DNA from: Microtetraspora malaysiensis
Lineage (GTDB): Bacteria > Actinomycetota > Actinomycetes > Streptosporangiales > Streptosporangiaceae
DNA length: 64,000 bases
Assembly (NCBI RefSeq): GCF_001528665.1
Contig: NZ_BBYJ01000015.1
Coordinates: 1-64,000, forward strand
Direction: 5' to 3'
In this document: piece by piece, positions 35,167 to 43,989 of the stretch
Layout: each line of letters begins with the position of its first letter
How positions within the stretch are numbered: position 1 is the stretch's first letter
The notes under the pieces: model-generated
Databases searched by the model: none
Told to the model about the DNA's origin: nothing
What the model saw: only the letters and a program-made list of their open reading frames with translations
Made by a program: the position numbers and the translations under genes

Positions 35167-35691
35167 CTAGTGCGCTCCGCCATCTGAGGCGTCGAAAGGG
35201 ACGAGCAGGGTGTGGAGCAGGGTGGCGAGGGCGCGCTGCTCGCGCTCGCCCAGGCCGACGAGCAGTTCGCGCTCGCGCCGCAGCAGGCCGACGAAGGCCG
35301 CGTCCACCCGCTCGAGTCCCAGAGTGGTCAGCCGTACGAGGACACCGCGCCGGTCCTCCGGGTCGGGGTGCCGCGTGACCAGCCCGGAGGCGGTCAGCCG
35401 GTCGATGCGGTTCGTCATCGTTCCCGAGGTGACCAGCGTCGCCCGCAGCAGCGCGCCCGGGCTCAGCTCGTACGGCTTGCCGGAGCGCCGTAGCGCGGTG
35501 AGCACGTCGAACTCCCAGGATTCGAGATCGTGCTCGGTGAACGCCGCCCGTCGCGCGCGATCGAGGTGGCGGCTGAGCCGTGACACCCGGCTGAGCACTT
35601 CGAGGGGAGAGACGTCCAGGTCCGGGCGCTCCTGTCGCCAGGCGGCGACGAGCCGGTCCACCTCGTCTTCGCTGGCCCTGGAATGCGACAT
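35167..35691 (-). CDS. MarR-family transcriptional regulator
   Basis: 174 residues. Winged helix: SWEFDVLTALRRSGKPYELS, SGTMTNRIDRLTASGLVTRH and the wing DPEDRRGVLVRLT. ATG 35691 chosen; there is no ribosome site, and TAAAAT (35704-35699) eight bases upstream suggests a leaderless message. Divergent from a methyltransferase gene, with two palindromes in the gap placed symmetrically for both genes. Autoregulation and control of the neighbour are likely. Confidence 0.9.
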   Translation of the reverse strand: MSHSRASEDEVDRLVAAWRQERPDLDVSPLEVLSRVSRLSRHLDRARRAAFTEHDLESWEFDVLTALRRSGKPYELSPGALLRATLVTSGTMTNRIDRLTASGLVTRHPDPEDRRGVLVRLTTLGLERVDAAFVGLLRRERELLVGLGEREQRALATLLHTLLVPFDASDGGAH

Positions 35692-35706
35692 GGCGTTGAT
35701 TTTAGC

Positions 35707-35755
35707 TCTCTTGACATCGAGAAACCGAGGCGGAGAATATCTCGACATCAAGATA
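35707..35755. promoter_or_regulatory. Pair of MarR-type operators
   Basis: TCTCTTGACATCGAGAAA (35707-35724) and TATCTCGACATCAAGATA (35738-35755) are near-palindromes of the common TTGA/TCAA MarR type, 31 bp apart (three helix turns). The pair starts 16 bases from each divergent start codon. Confidence 0.75.
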
Positions 35756-35770
35756 AATTGGAGGATCTTC

Positions 35771-36544
35771 ATGGGATCGGACATTTGGGACCCCGCGGTC
35801 TACCGCGCCTACGCCGACGAGCGGTCCCGGCCCTTCCGTGACCTGCTCGCCCGGGTGGCCGCGCGAAATCCCGCGTACGTGGTCGATCTCGGCTGCGGCA
35901 CCGGGGAGCTGACCGCCGAACTCGCCGGGCGTTGGCCGACCGCGACCGTGCACGGCGTCGACTCCTCCGCCTCGATGATCGAGAAGGCTCCCGGCGGCGA
36001 GCGCCTCGGGTTCGAGGTCGCCGACGTGCGCGACTGGCGTCCGTCCCGCCCCGTCGACGTCCTCGTGTCGAACGCGGTCCTCCAGTGGGTGCCCGAGCAT
36101 CGCGAGCTGCTCGCCCGCTGGGTGACCCACCTGACCCCTGGCGGATGGCTCGCCTTCCAGGTGCCCGGCAACTTCGACGCGCCCAGCCACACCCTGATCC
36201 GCGGGCTCTGCCGTACGCCGGCCTGGCGTGACGAACTGGGAGATCTCGTACGCGACGCGCCGGTCGGCGAACCGGTCGAATACCTGGAACTGCTCGCCGG
36301 GCTCGGCTGCGCCGTGGACGCCTGGGAGACCACCTACATCCACGTGCTCCCCGGCGCGGACGCCGTACTCGGCTGGGTCAAGGGGACCGCGCTGCGTCCC
36401 ATGTTCAACCGGCTCTCCCCGGACCGCCACGCGGCCTTCCTCGCCGAATGCGGACGGCTGCTCGCCGAGGCGTACCCGCGCCGCCCGTACGGCACGGCCT
36501 TTCCGTTCCGCCGGATCTTCGTCGTGGCCCGGAAGAAGGAATAG
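35771..36544 (+). CDS. tam: Trans-aconitate 2-methyltransferase-like SAM methyltransferase
   Basis: 257 residues. DPAVYRAYADERSRPFRDLL at the start, SAM site VVDLGCGTGELTAELAGRWP, VLVSNAVLQWVPEHRELLAR, TPGGWLAFQVPGNFDAPSH and GWVKGTALRPM match Tam, which methylates trans-aconitate, an aconitase inhibitor. ATG 35771 has GGAGG six bases upstream. Under a divergent MarR regulator, which suggests induction by a small acid or related signal. Confidence 0.87.
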   Translation: MGSDIWDPAVYRAYADERSRPFRDLLARVAARNPAYVVDLGCGTGELTAELAGRWPTATVHGVDSSASMIEKAPGGERLGFEVADVRDWRPSRPVDVLVSNAVLQWVPEHRELLARWVTHLTPGGWLAFQVPGNFDAPSHTLIRGLCRTPAWRDELGDLVRDAPVGEPVEYLELLAGLGCAVDAWETTYIHVLPGADAVLGWVKGTALRPMFNRLSPDRHAAFLAECGRLLAEAYPRRPYGTAFPFRRIFVVARKKE

Positions 36545-36666
36545 GAACCGGGGGCGCGATCGGCCGAGGGCGTGATGTCACGAACGAGCTCGCGGGAGAA
36601 GCTCGCGAGACGTTCAGATGGCCGGTCAGAAGGGCCGGTGGGCGGCCCCCGGCCGAATCAGAGGGC

Positions 36667-37671
36667 TCAGCTTCCGTCCGCCCGCTCGGGAGCGCCGGCC
36701 TTGCTCGCCCGGCGCGCCTGCCGCTCCAGCACCTTCTGCTGCTCGCGCTGGGCCTTCTCCTGCTCCTTGAGCTCGCGTTCGCGGGCCTTTTCGCGTTCTC
36801 TCTGTTCGCGTTCGCGAGCTTTCTCCTGCTCGCGCTGGAGCTTCTCCTGGTCCTTGAGCTCGCGTTCGCGGGCTTTCTCGCGTTCTCTCTGTTCGCGTTC
36901 GCGGGCCTTCTGCTGCTCGCGCTGGAGCTTCTCCTGCTCCTTCAGATCGCGCTCCCGCGCCTTGTCCTGCTCCTTGGCGTCCCGCTCGGCGGGCCGCGCC
37001 GTACGGGTGTCCGGGGGAGGGGAGAGCACCAGGCCGCGGGTGGCGGCCGTGAGCTGCGGATTGGGATCGAGACCGGTCAGGCCGTTCCAGGAGAGGTTGA
37101 CCAGGTGCGCCGCGACCTCCTCGCGCCGGGGCTTGCGCACGTCCAGCCACCACTGCCCGGTCAGCGCCGTCATGCCGACCAGCATCTGCGCGTACATCGG
37201 CGCGAGCTTCGGGTCGTAGCCGCGCTCCTTGAACTCGTCGGCCAGCACGTCCTCGACCTGGCTGGCGATGTCGCTGAGCAGGCTCGCGAACGTGCCCGTC
37301 CCGGACGCGGCGTGCGAGTCGCGGACCAGGATGCGGAAGCCCTCGTTGCTCTCCTCGATGTACTGGAGGAGGGCGAGGGCCGCCCGCTCCAGCTTGACCA
37401 GTGCGTGCGAGGCCGACAGCGCCTGCGTGACCAGGGTCAGCAGCCGCTGCATCTCCCGGTCGATGACGACGGCGTAGATGCCCTCCTTGCCGCCGAAGTG
37501 TTCGTAGACGACGGGCTTGGAAACCTTGGCGCTCGCCGCGATCTCCTCGACCGAGGTTCCGTCGAAGCCCTTCTCGGCGAAGAGCGCGCGGCCGATCTGG
37601 ATCAACTGCTCGCGTCGCTCCGCGCCCGTCATACGTCGTCGAGATCGGGAGGAGTCGTTCACACGTCCCAT
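36667..37671 (-). CDS. TetR-family regulator with long charged helical tail
   Basis: 334 residues from ATG 37671 (ATG 37674 or GTG 37662 also possible). The HTH is RREQLIQIGRALFAEKGFDG then VEEIAASAKVSKPVVYEHFG. After the ligand domain, from about residue 225, comes an Arg/Glu/Lys/Gln helix of about 100 residues built on a 29-residue repeat (LKEQEKLQREQQKARERE...). This tail is predicted as a single alpha helix or coiled coil. It lies downstream of a desaturase gene in the same direction, whose upstream palindromes are its likely targets. Confidence 0.88.
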   Translation of the reverse strand: MGRVNDSSRSRRRMTGAERREQLIQIGRALFAEKGFDGTSVEEIAASAKVSKPVVYEHFGGKEGIYAVVIDREMQRLLTLVTQALSASHALVKLERAALALLQYIEESNEGFRILVRDSHAASGTGTFASLLSDIASQVEDVLADEFKERGYDPKLAPMYAQMLVGMTALTGQWWLDVRKPRREEVAAHLVNLSWNGLTGLDPNPQLTAATRGLVLSPPPDTRTARPAERDAKEQDKARERDLKEQEKLQREQQKAREREQREREKARERELKDQEKLQREQEKAREREQREREKARERELKEQEKAQREQQKVLERQARRASKAGAPERADGS

Positions 37672-37825
37672 CATGGCCTGTTTAGGTGCGTTGACGGATT
37701 CCGGCTTCGCCGTCGCCTTGCCGTTCGGCGGGGCCGGGCGGGTCCGTACGGCTGTCGCCGGCGCCTGCGCGGAGGCGAGGGGCAGGGCGACAGCCGATGC
37801 GTGTGGAGAGGGGGTATCGGCGGGA

Positions 37826-38764
37826 TCACCCAAGTCGTTTCGCCGCCAGCCGCTCCTCATTGGGCCAGCGCACATCGTGGGCCCATCCGGCCTTCTCGAA
37901 CCAGCGGATCAGGCCCGCGCTGAGGTCGATCTGCCCCTTGAGCACGCCGTGCCTGGCGCAGGTGGGGTCGGAGTGGTGCAGGTTGTGCCACGACTCGCCG
38001 AACGACGGGATCGCCAACCACCACACGTTGCGCGACTTGTCGCGGACCTCGAACGCCTCCTCGCCGAAGACGTGGCAGATCGAGTTGATCGACCAGGTGA
38101 CGTGGTGGAGCAGGCCGATCCGGATCAGGGTGCCCCAGAAGAACGCGGTGAGCGCTCCCTGCCAGGACCAGGTCACCAGCCCGCCGAGCACCGGCGGCAG
38201 CAGCATCGACGTGGCGGCGAGCGCCGGGAACCACCGGTGCAGCTTCATGATGTCCGGGTCCTTGACCAGGTCCGGAGCGTACTTCGCACGGTTGGTGCGC
38301 TCGGATTCGAACAGCCAGCCCATGTGCGCGTAGAGCAGCCCCTTGGACATGGACTTGAAGCCGGGGCCGAACCGCCACGGCGAGTGCGGGTCGCCCTCCT
38401 TGTCGGAGAACTTGTGGTGCTTGCGGTGGGTGGCGACCCAGTCGAGCACGGACATCTCGAGCGAGAGGCTGCCGGCGATCCCCAGGATGAACTTCATCGT
38501 CCGCGTGGACTTGAACGAGCCGTGCGTGAAGTAGCGGTGGTAGCCCACTGTTACTCCGAGGCCGGACACGACGTAGAAGACCGCGAAGATTACGACATCG
38601 CTCCAGCCCAGACCCCATCCCCAGGCGAACGGCACGGCGGCGATCACGGCGAGGATGGGAGCCCCGACGACGATGCCGAAGGTGATCAGTTCGGCTCTGG
38701 TTTTCGGTTCTGGCTCGAACTCCGGCTTGGGCTGCGGTGCAGGACGCTCGGTGAGGACAGTCAT
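37826..38764 (-). CDS. Acyl-CoA/acyl-lipid delta-9 desaturase
   Basis: 312 residues with four helices. Three His boxes bind the di-iron centre: HRYFTH (76-81), HRKHH (113-117) and HNLHH near 265. It inserts a double bond into membrane-bound acyl chains. A 154-base gap separates it from the TetR gene downstream. Paired operators lie just upstream of ATG 38764. Confidence 0.93.
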   Translation of the reverse strand: MTVLTERPAPQPKPEFEPEPKTRAELITFGIVVGAPILAVIAAVPFAWGWGLGWSDVVIFAVFYVVSGLGVTVGYHRYFTHGSFKSTRTMKFILGIAGSLSLEMSVLDWVATHRKHHKFSDKEGDPHSPWRFGPGFKSMSKGLLYAHMGWLFESERTNRAKYAPDLVKDPDIMKLHRWFPALAATSMLLPPVLGGLVTWSWQGALTAFFWGTLIRIGLLHHVTWSINSICHVFGEEAFEVRDKSRNVWWLAIPSFGESWHNLHHSDPTCARHGVLKGQIDLSAGLIRWFEKAGWAHDVRWPNEERLAAKRLG

Positions 38765-38800
38765 GGGCTACCTCGCGAAGAAGTGGGGAAGATGTCCGGC

Positions 38801-38827
38801 TACGCCACCGTAACCTACGCCATCGTA
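38801..38827 (-). promoter_or_regulatory. Two TACG-N4-CGTA palindromes upstream of the desaturase
   Basis: TACG-CCAC-CGTA (38801-38812) and TACG-CCAT-CGTA (38816-38827) are 15 bp apart, 37-63 bases before the start. The size and spacing fit cooperative TetR dimers; the linked TetR gene is the natural candidate. Confidence 0.65.
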
Positions 38828-39076
38828 AGTTAGGACTTTCGAGGCGGCGAATGTAGGGAAGGTGACTCAATCCGACCCCAACTCGTGGTGCATCCATGCC
38901 TTGTGAAAGTGCCATTAGATCTGCTAAAAGCATGCGTCCGCGACGGTCGGGGGCCAGGGTGCCGGGACAACCTTTGTCGCAGGTTAGACGCCCTCTGGCC
39001 GTGTTCCCGGGAGTGTGCGTGTGCGCGATGGGTAATTGAATTGCGACAATGGGTAATCAGAACTAGCGTTCTATCC

Positions 39077-39964
39077 ATGACGAGAACCTCCCAGCAGCTC
39101 GCCCGGTTTGAGGCGCTTCGCGGTCAGGCTGTCGCCCTCAGGGCGTCCGGCAAGTCCCGCGCCCAGATCAAGGACCTCCTCGGCATCGGCAGCGACGGCA
39201 CTCTCAACGAGTTGCTCAGAGACGTGATCCCACCCGGATCCCCGCTGCGGGCCAACGCCAAGGACGATCTGAGGACGCGGGCTCGTGAACTTCGCCTGGC
39301 GGGTCGGTCCTACGGCGAGATCGTGAGCGAGCTGGGCGTTTCCAAGTCCTCGGTGTCGCTCTGGGTTCGCGACCTGCCCGAGCCCCCGAGGCTCGGCCCG
39401 GAGCAGCGCAAGCAGCGGGCCGCGGAAGGTGCGCGACGCTACTGGGAGAGCGAGCGAGGCGAGCGCGAGGCCCGCAGGCAAGAGGTTCGGGACGACGCGG
39501 CCGCGATGGTGGGCCAGCTCTCCGAGAGAGACCTCCTCATCGCCGGTGCGGTGGCCTATTGGTGTGAAGGAGGGAAGAACAAGCCGGGTCGTCGCTATGA
39601 CCGGGTCGTCTTCATGAACAGCGACCCCGGCCTGATCCGCTTCTTCCTTCGATTTCTGGATGTGGCCGGGGTGGATCGCGCGGATGTGGTCTTCCACGTC
39701 TGTATCCACGAGACGGCGGATCTCGTCGAGGCGGAGAAGTTCTGGCTGGGGCAGACCGGTGGCACGGAGGATCAGTTCGGCAATCCCGTCATCAAGCGGC
39801 ATAGGCCCGCGACCGTGCGGAGCAATGTCGGAGAGGAATACCACGGCTGTCTCCGGGTTGAGGTCCGCCGTGGCGCCCGGCTCTACCGAAAGATCGAGGG
39901 ATGGGTCGAAGGGATCTTTCGTGCCGCATCAATCGAATCGGCAGAGCCTGCCCTCGATCGGTAA
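39077..39964 (+). CDS. HTH protein with endonuclease-like C-terminal domain (actinobacterial hypothetical)
   Basis: 295 residues. Two helix-turn-helix segments (SGKSRAQIKDLLGIGSDGTL; AGRSYGEIVSELGVSKSSVS) precede a region with LLIAGAVAYWCEGGKNKPG, MNSDPGLIRFFLRFLDVAGV and EEYHGCLRVEVRRGARLYRK. The layout, an acidic-Gly motif followed by a strand-rich part with a conserved INSDP-type motif, recalls LAGLIDADG-like folds. Such proteins are widespread in actinomycetes and usually left unnamed. ATG 39077 chosen. It ends 42 bases before tRNA-Gln. Confidence 0.7.
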   Translation: MTRTSQQLARFEALRGQAVALRASGKSRAQIKDLLGIGSDGTLNELLRDVIPPGSPLRANAKDDLRTRARELRLAGRSYGEIVSELGVSKSSVSLWVRDLPEPPRLGPEQRKQRAAEGARRYWESERGEREARRQEVRDDAAAMVGQLSERDLLIAGAVAYWCEGGKNKPGRRYDRVVFMNSDPGLIRFFLRFLDVAGVDRADVVFHVCIHETADLVEAEKFWLGQTGGTEDQFGNPVIKRHRPATVRSNVGEEYHGCLRVEVRRGARLYRKIEGWVEGIFRAASIESAEPALDR

Positions 39965-40006
39965 GCTAGGGCGAGGCTCCGAACCTTCACCCAGGGTTCG
40001 AGACCA

Positions 40007-40079
40007 TCCCGGGTCGTCTAACCAGGCAGGACAACGTCTTTTGGTGTCGTTTGTAGGGGTTCGAATCCTCTCCCGGGAG
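40007..40079 (+). tRNA. tRNA-Gln (anticodon TTG) with a T-T mismatch in the anticodon stem
   Basis: 73 bases. Acceptor TCCCGGG/CCCGGGA is perfect; D stem GTCT/GGAC; T arm AGGGG-TTCGAAT-CCTCT; discriminator G; no encoded CCA. The anticodon loop TTTTGGT holds TTG at 40041-40043. The anticodon stem ACGTC (40034-40038) faces GTCGT (40046-40050), leaving T40037 against T40047; an A at 40047 would make it perfect. Its place before glmU is conserved in actinobacteria. Confidence 0.85.
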
Positions 40080-40095
40080 CAGTGACAACAGGTTC

Positions 40096-40135
40096 GAAGC
40101 CTGGGCCGGTGAATCCGGGCCAGGCTTCTGCTTTT
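40096..40135 (+). terminator. Terminator after tRNA-Gln
   Basis: GAAGCCTGG pairs with CCAGGCTTC (40096-40128) around an inner partly paired GCCGG/CCGGG, followed by TGCTTTT. Confidence 0.7.
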
Positions 40136-40138
40136 GGG

Positions 40139-40542
40139 TCGCCCACGGTCCCAGGGTGGGCGCGTGGGCGGCCTTGGGCGGGGGAGCCGGGGTCTCGGCC
40201 ACTGGGTCGGTCCCGTGGAGGACCGGCATCCCTGTTGCGGTGATTTCGGCTGATCAGGCGGGTCTTGTGGTCACTGTCCGGAGTGTCCGGCAACGTGAAT
40301 ATCGAGACCGCCGGCCCGATGCGGCCATCCGGGCGCTCCGCGCCACCCCGGGAGGGGCGTTCCGCGGTCACGCTGAGTGACCGTCGCGAGGGGTTGCGTT
40401 CCAGGTGGGGGCTGGATTCCGCCTTGGGGGCGCCAGGTAAGCTCACCTTGTCGAGTGGGTGACCGTGCGACGCCTCGGCGGTAGCCGTACGTGATCCTCA
40501 GGCCGACCTGTTTCAATCGCGGATCCGAGGGAGCCCCCGCAA
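40139..40542. other. Intergenic region before glmU
   Basis: About 400 bases with no supported gene. It should hold the glmU promoter; I see no clear consensus boxes. The ribosome site GAGGGAG lies about ten bases before GTG 40543. Confidence 0.5.
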
Positions 40543-41991
40543 GTGAGTGTGCCGCGCCCTGCCGCTGTCATCGTCCTCGCCGCGGGCGAGGGAACCCGGA
40601 TGAAGTCGAGAACCCCCAAGGTCCTCCACGAGCTGTGCGGTCGCGCCCTGGTCGACCACATGCTCGGCGCGGCGCGAGGGCTGCGGCCCGAGCGCCTGAT
40701 CGTCGTGGTCGGCCACGCCCGCGAGCGGGTCGAGGCCCACCTGGCCGAGAGCGCGCCGGACGTGCTGACGGTCGTCCAGTCCCGGCAGAACGGCACGGGC
40801 CACGCGGTGCGCACCGTCCTGGAGGCGGTGGGCACGATCAACGGCACGGTCCTCGTCACGTACGGCGACACGCCGCTGCTGCGTGAGGAGACCCTGCGTG
40901 AGCTGGTGGAGCGGCACGCCGGGGACGGCAACGCGGTCACCGTGCTGACGGCCGTGGTGCCCGACCCGACGGGGTACGGCCGGATCATCCGCGACTCCAC
41001 CGGAGCGGTCCTGGAGATCGTCGAGGAGAAGGACGCCACGCCCGAGCAGCGGGCGGTCGCCGAGATGAACTCGGGCGTCTACGCGTTCGACGGGCTGCTG
41101 CTCGCGGACGCGGTCAAGCGGGTGGGGGTGGCCAACGCCCAGGGCGAGGAGTACCTCACCGACGTGTTGTCGATCCTCCGTGAGGACGGCCACCGGGTGG
41201 GCGCGCACATCGCGGCCGACTACGTCGAGGTCGAGGGCGTCAACGACCGGGTCCAGCTCTCCTTCGCCCGCCGCGTGCTCAACGACCGCATCCTCAGGGA
41301 CCACATGCGCGCGGGCGTCACGATCGTCGACCCGTCCAGCACGTGGATCGACGCCGGGGTGGTGATCGAGCCCGACGCGGTGATCCATCCGGACACCCAG
41401 CTCCACGGCGCGACGTCGGTGGGGGCCGGCGCGGCCATCGGTCCGGCGAGCACCCTGACGGACACCGTCGTCGGCGAGGACGCCGTGGTGCGCAACGCGG
41501 TCTGCGAAGGCGCGGAGATCGGCGCGCAGGCGTCGGTCGGCCCGTACGCGTACCTGCGTCCCGGCACGCGTCTCGGCCGCAAGGGGAAGATCGGGACGTA
41601 CGTCGAGACCAAGAACGCGTCGATCGGCGAGGGCAGCAAGGTGCCGCACCTGACCTATGTCGGTGACGCCACCATCGGCAGCGGGTCCAACATCGGCGCC
41701 GCGTGCGTGTTCGTGAACTACGACGGCGTCGAGAAGCACCACACGGTGGTGGGCGACCACGCGCGCGTGGGCAGCGACAACATGCTGGTCGCTCCGGTGC
41801 GGGTGGGCGACGGCGCCTACACGGCGGCCGGTTCTGTGATCACCAATGACGTCCCGCCCGGGGCCATGGCGGTGGCCCGGGGCAGGCAGCGCAATATCGA
41901 AGGGTGGGTCACGCGCCGCCGCGCGGGGACCTCTTCGGCCGAGGCCGCGCGGCTCGCGCTGGCGGCTCAGGAAGAGGCCGGTCAGGAATAG
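40543..41991 (+). CDS. glmU: Bifunctional GlcNAc-1-phosphate uridyltransferase / glucosamine-1-phosphate acetyltransferase
   Basis: 482 residues. N-terminal nucleotidyl site VLAAGEGTRMKSRTPKVLHE, then GTGHAVRT and YGDTPLL; the C-terminal left-handed beta helix has hexapeptide repeats and GRKGKIGTYVETKNA, with NYDGVEKHHT near the acetyltransferase site. It makes UDP-GlcNAc for peptidoglycan and for surface polysaccharides such as the one encoded further right. Confidence 0.96.
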   Translation: MSVPRPAAVIVLAAGEGTRMKSRTPKVLHELCGRALVDHMLGAARGLRPERLIVVVGHARERVEAHLAESAPDVLTVVQSRQNGTGHAVRTVLEAVGTINGTVLVTYGDTPLLREETLRELVERHAGDGNAVTVLTAVVPDPTGYGRIIRDSTGAVLEIVEEKDATPEQRAVAEMNSGVYAFDGLLLADAVKRVGVANAQGEEYLTDVLSILREDGHRVGAHIAADYVEVEGVNDRVQLSFARRVLNDRILRDHMRAGVTIVDPSSTWIDAGVVIEPDAVIHPDTQLHGATSVGAGAAIGPASTLTDTVVGEDAVVRNAVCEGAEIGAQASVGPYAYLRPGTRLGRKGKIGTYVETKNASIGEGSKVPHLTYVGDATIGSGSNIGAACVFVNYDGVEKHHTVVGDHARVGSDNMLVAPVRVGDGAYTAAGSVITNDVPPGAMAVARGRQRNIEGWVTRRRAGTSSAEAARLALAAQEEAGQE

Positions 41992-42188
41992 CCACACACG
42001 GGGCGGCGAGAGGGCCGTCCGCAGCAGTCAGCAGCAAGAGTTCGAGGCGCGGGAGACCGCGTAACTTCCCGAGGGGAATCAGCCGCCGTGGGCGTGCACA
42101 GCGAGCGAGCAAGGGGGCACAGCGAGGTGCCGCGGGTACGGATGACGAGTTGCCGGATGGTGGCCGCGTGTTCGGCGAGGAGAGCGTC

Positions 42189-43166
42189 GTGAGTGGAATT
42201 AAGGCGGCGGGCGAGCGGAACCTGATGTTCTTCTCGGGCCGGGCGTTCCCTGAGCTGGCCGAGGAGGTGGCGTCGAACCTGGGGGTGGAGATCACCCCGA
42301 CGGCGCTGCGTGACTTCGCCAACGGCGAGATCTACGTTCGCTATCTGGAGTCGGTCCGGGGTTGCGACGCGTTCGTGATGCAGTGCCACACCGCTCCGAT
42401 CAATAAGTGGATCATGGAGCAGCTCATCATGGTCGACGCCCTGAAGCGGGCCTCGGCCAAGCGCATCACCGTGATCCTGCCGTTCTTCGGGTACGCCCGG
42501 CAGGACAAGAAGGGCCGGGGCCGCGAGCCGATCACGGCGCGGCTGATGGCCGACCTGTTCAAGCAGGCGGGCGCCGACCGGTTGATGTCGATCGATCTGC
42601 ACACTTCGCAGATCCAGGGCTTCTTCGATGGCCCGGTGGACCACCTGTTCGCGTCGCCGGTGCTGATCGACTATCTGCGGGACAAGCTCGACCCGGCGAC
42701 CACGACGATCGTCTCGCCGGACACCGGCCGGGTGCGGCTGGCCGAGCGCTGGTCGGACGCCCTGGGCACCCAGGTGGCGTTCATCCACAAGCGCCGGGAC
42801 CTGGACGTGGCGAACCAGGTCAAGGTGCACGAGGTGGTAGGCCGGGTCAAGGGGCGCACCTGCGTCCTGATCGACGACATGATCGACACCGGTGGCTCGA
42901 TCTGCAAGGCCGCGGACGCGCTGTACGAGCACGGCGCGACGGACGTGGTCGTCGCGGCGACGCACGCGGTGTTCTCCGACCCGGCGGTGGACCGGCTGAA
43001 GAACTCGCGGATCTCCGAGGTGGTCGTCACCAACACGCTGCCGCTGGCGGAGGACAAGCGGTTCGACAGCCTGACGGTGCTGTCGATCGCGCCGCTGCTC
43101 GCCCGGGCCATCGAGCAGGTCTTCACGGACGGCTCGGTGACCAGCCTCTTCGAGGGCGAGAGCTGA
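42189..43166 (+). CDS. prs: Ribose-phosphate pyrophosphokinase
   Basis: 325 residues from GTG 42189 with GAGGAGA upstream. KAAGERNLMFFSGRAFPELA, ATP site FFGYARQDKKGRGREPITAR, and the PRPP loop CVLIDDMIDTGGSICKAA. It makes PRPP for nucleotide, His and Trp synthesis. The 197-base gap after glmU contains no gene. Confidence 0.95.
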   Translation: MSGIKAAGERNLMFFSGRAFPELAEEVASNLGVEITPTALRDFANGEIYVRYLESVRGCDAFVMQCHTAPINKWIMEQLIMVDALKRASAKRITVILPFFGYARQDKKGRGREPITARLMADLFKQAGADRLMSIDLHTSQIQGFFDGPVDHLFASPVLIDYLRDKLDPATTTIVSPDTGRVRLAERWSDALGTQVAFIHKRRDLDVANQVKVHEVVGRVKGRTCVLIDDMIDTGGSICKAADALYEHGATDVVVAATHAVFSDPAVDRLKNSRISEVVVTNTLPLAEDKRFDSLTVLSIAPLLARAIEQVFTDGSVTSLFEGES

Positions 43167-43313
43167 TCGCCTCCTGACGGGCCGGCCCCCGCCGAAGGAG
43201 TGGTGGGGGCCGCGATTCGGGTAGGCTGCACAAGTTGCGCTCGTAACGCCTTCCGCTAGGGCGGGTGAGGGGGAGCGCGCCATCCGTAGACGATCCTCCC
43301 TAGGAGATGTGCC

Positions 43314-43919
43314 GTGTCCGAGGTTCTCATCGCCGCCGAGCTCCGCACCGAGTTCGGCAAGGGCGCCGCTCGCAAGATCCGCCGCGCCAGCAAGGTTCCC
43401 GCTGTCCTGTACGGCCACGGCACGGAGCCGCGGCACCTGACCCTGCCGGGTCACGAGCTGCTGCTGGCCCTGCGCACCGCCAACGTGCTGATCCACGTCC
43501 AGGGCGACGGCGTCGACGAGCTGGTGCTGCCCAAGGGTGTCCAGCGCGACCCGATCAAGGGCTTCGTCGAGCACGTCGACCTGCTGCTGGTCAAGCGCGG
43601 CGAGAAGGTCACCGTCGAGATCCCGGTCACCGTGGCCGGTGAGGTCATCGGCGGCGCTCTCGTCGACCAGCAGCTCGTGACGGTCTCGGTCGAGGCCGAG
43701 GCGACCCACATCCCGTCCGGCGTCGAGGTCGACGTCGACGGCAAGGACGTCGGCTTCGTGGTGACCGCGGGCGACCTGCAGCTGCCGAACGGCGTCACCC
43801 TCGCGGGCGACCCGGAGGCGCTGGTGCTGCACGTCGTCGCGCCGCAGGCGGCCGCGCTGCCGGCCGAGGGCGCGGAGGCCGCCGAGGGCGAGGCCCCGGC
43901 CGAGGCTGCCGCCGAGTAA
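43314..43919 (+). CDS. rplY: Ribosomal protein bL25 (Ctc type)
   Basis: 201 residues, the long Ctc form. The N-terminal 5S rRNA-binding domain ([35 protein letters not shown]) is followed by the TL5-like beta domain and an Ala/Glu-rich tail. GTG 43314 has GGAG seven bases upstream. TTGCGC-N16-TAGGGC around 43234-43261 is a possible promoter. Confidence 0.94.
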   Translation: MSEVLIAAELRTEFGKGAARKIRRASKVPAVLYGHGTEPRHLTLPGHELLLALRTANVLIHVQGDGVDELVLPKGVQRDPIKGFVEHVDLLLVKRGEKVTVEIPVTVAGEVIGGALVDQQLVTVSVEAEATHIPSGVEVDVDGKDVGFVVTAGDLQLPNGVTLAGDPEALVLHVVAPQAAALPAEGAEAAEGEAPAEAAAE

Positions 43920-43939
43920 GGAACGTTTCGCGGGAGCGG

Positions 43940-43967
43940 GTCCTCCACAGGATGTCCTGTGGGGGAC
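43940..43967 (+). terminator. Hairpin between rplY and pth
   Basis: GTCCTCCACAGG pairs over 12 bp with CCTGTGGGGGAC around a four-base loop, one G-U type pair. There is no real T-run (TTCTCC), so partial termination or a message stabiliser is as likely. The pth ribosome site follows 11 bases later. Confidence 0.55.
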
Positions 43968-43989
43968 TTCTCCATATAAGGAGACGGTG

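Noticed and set aside
36720-36990. Regular 87-bp repeats considered as a CRISPR array
   Set aside because: The repeats are contiguous, in frame, and encode a charged helix; there are no unique spacers.
39961-40140. Integrated phage or mobile element at tRNA-Gln
   Set aside because: No integrase, excisionase or matching far attachment site in the window; housekeeping genes continue on the right.
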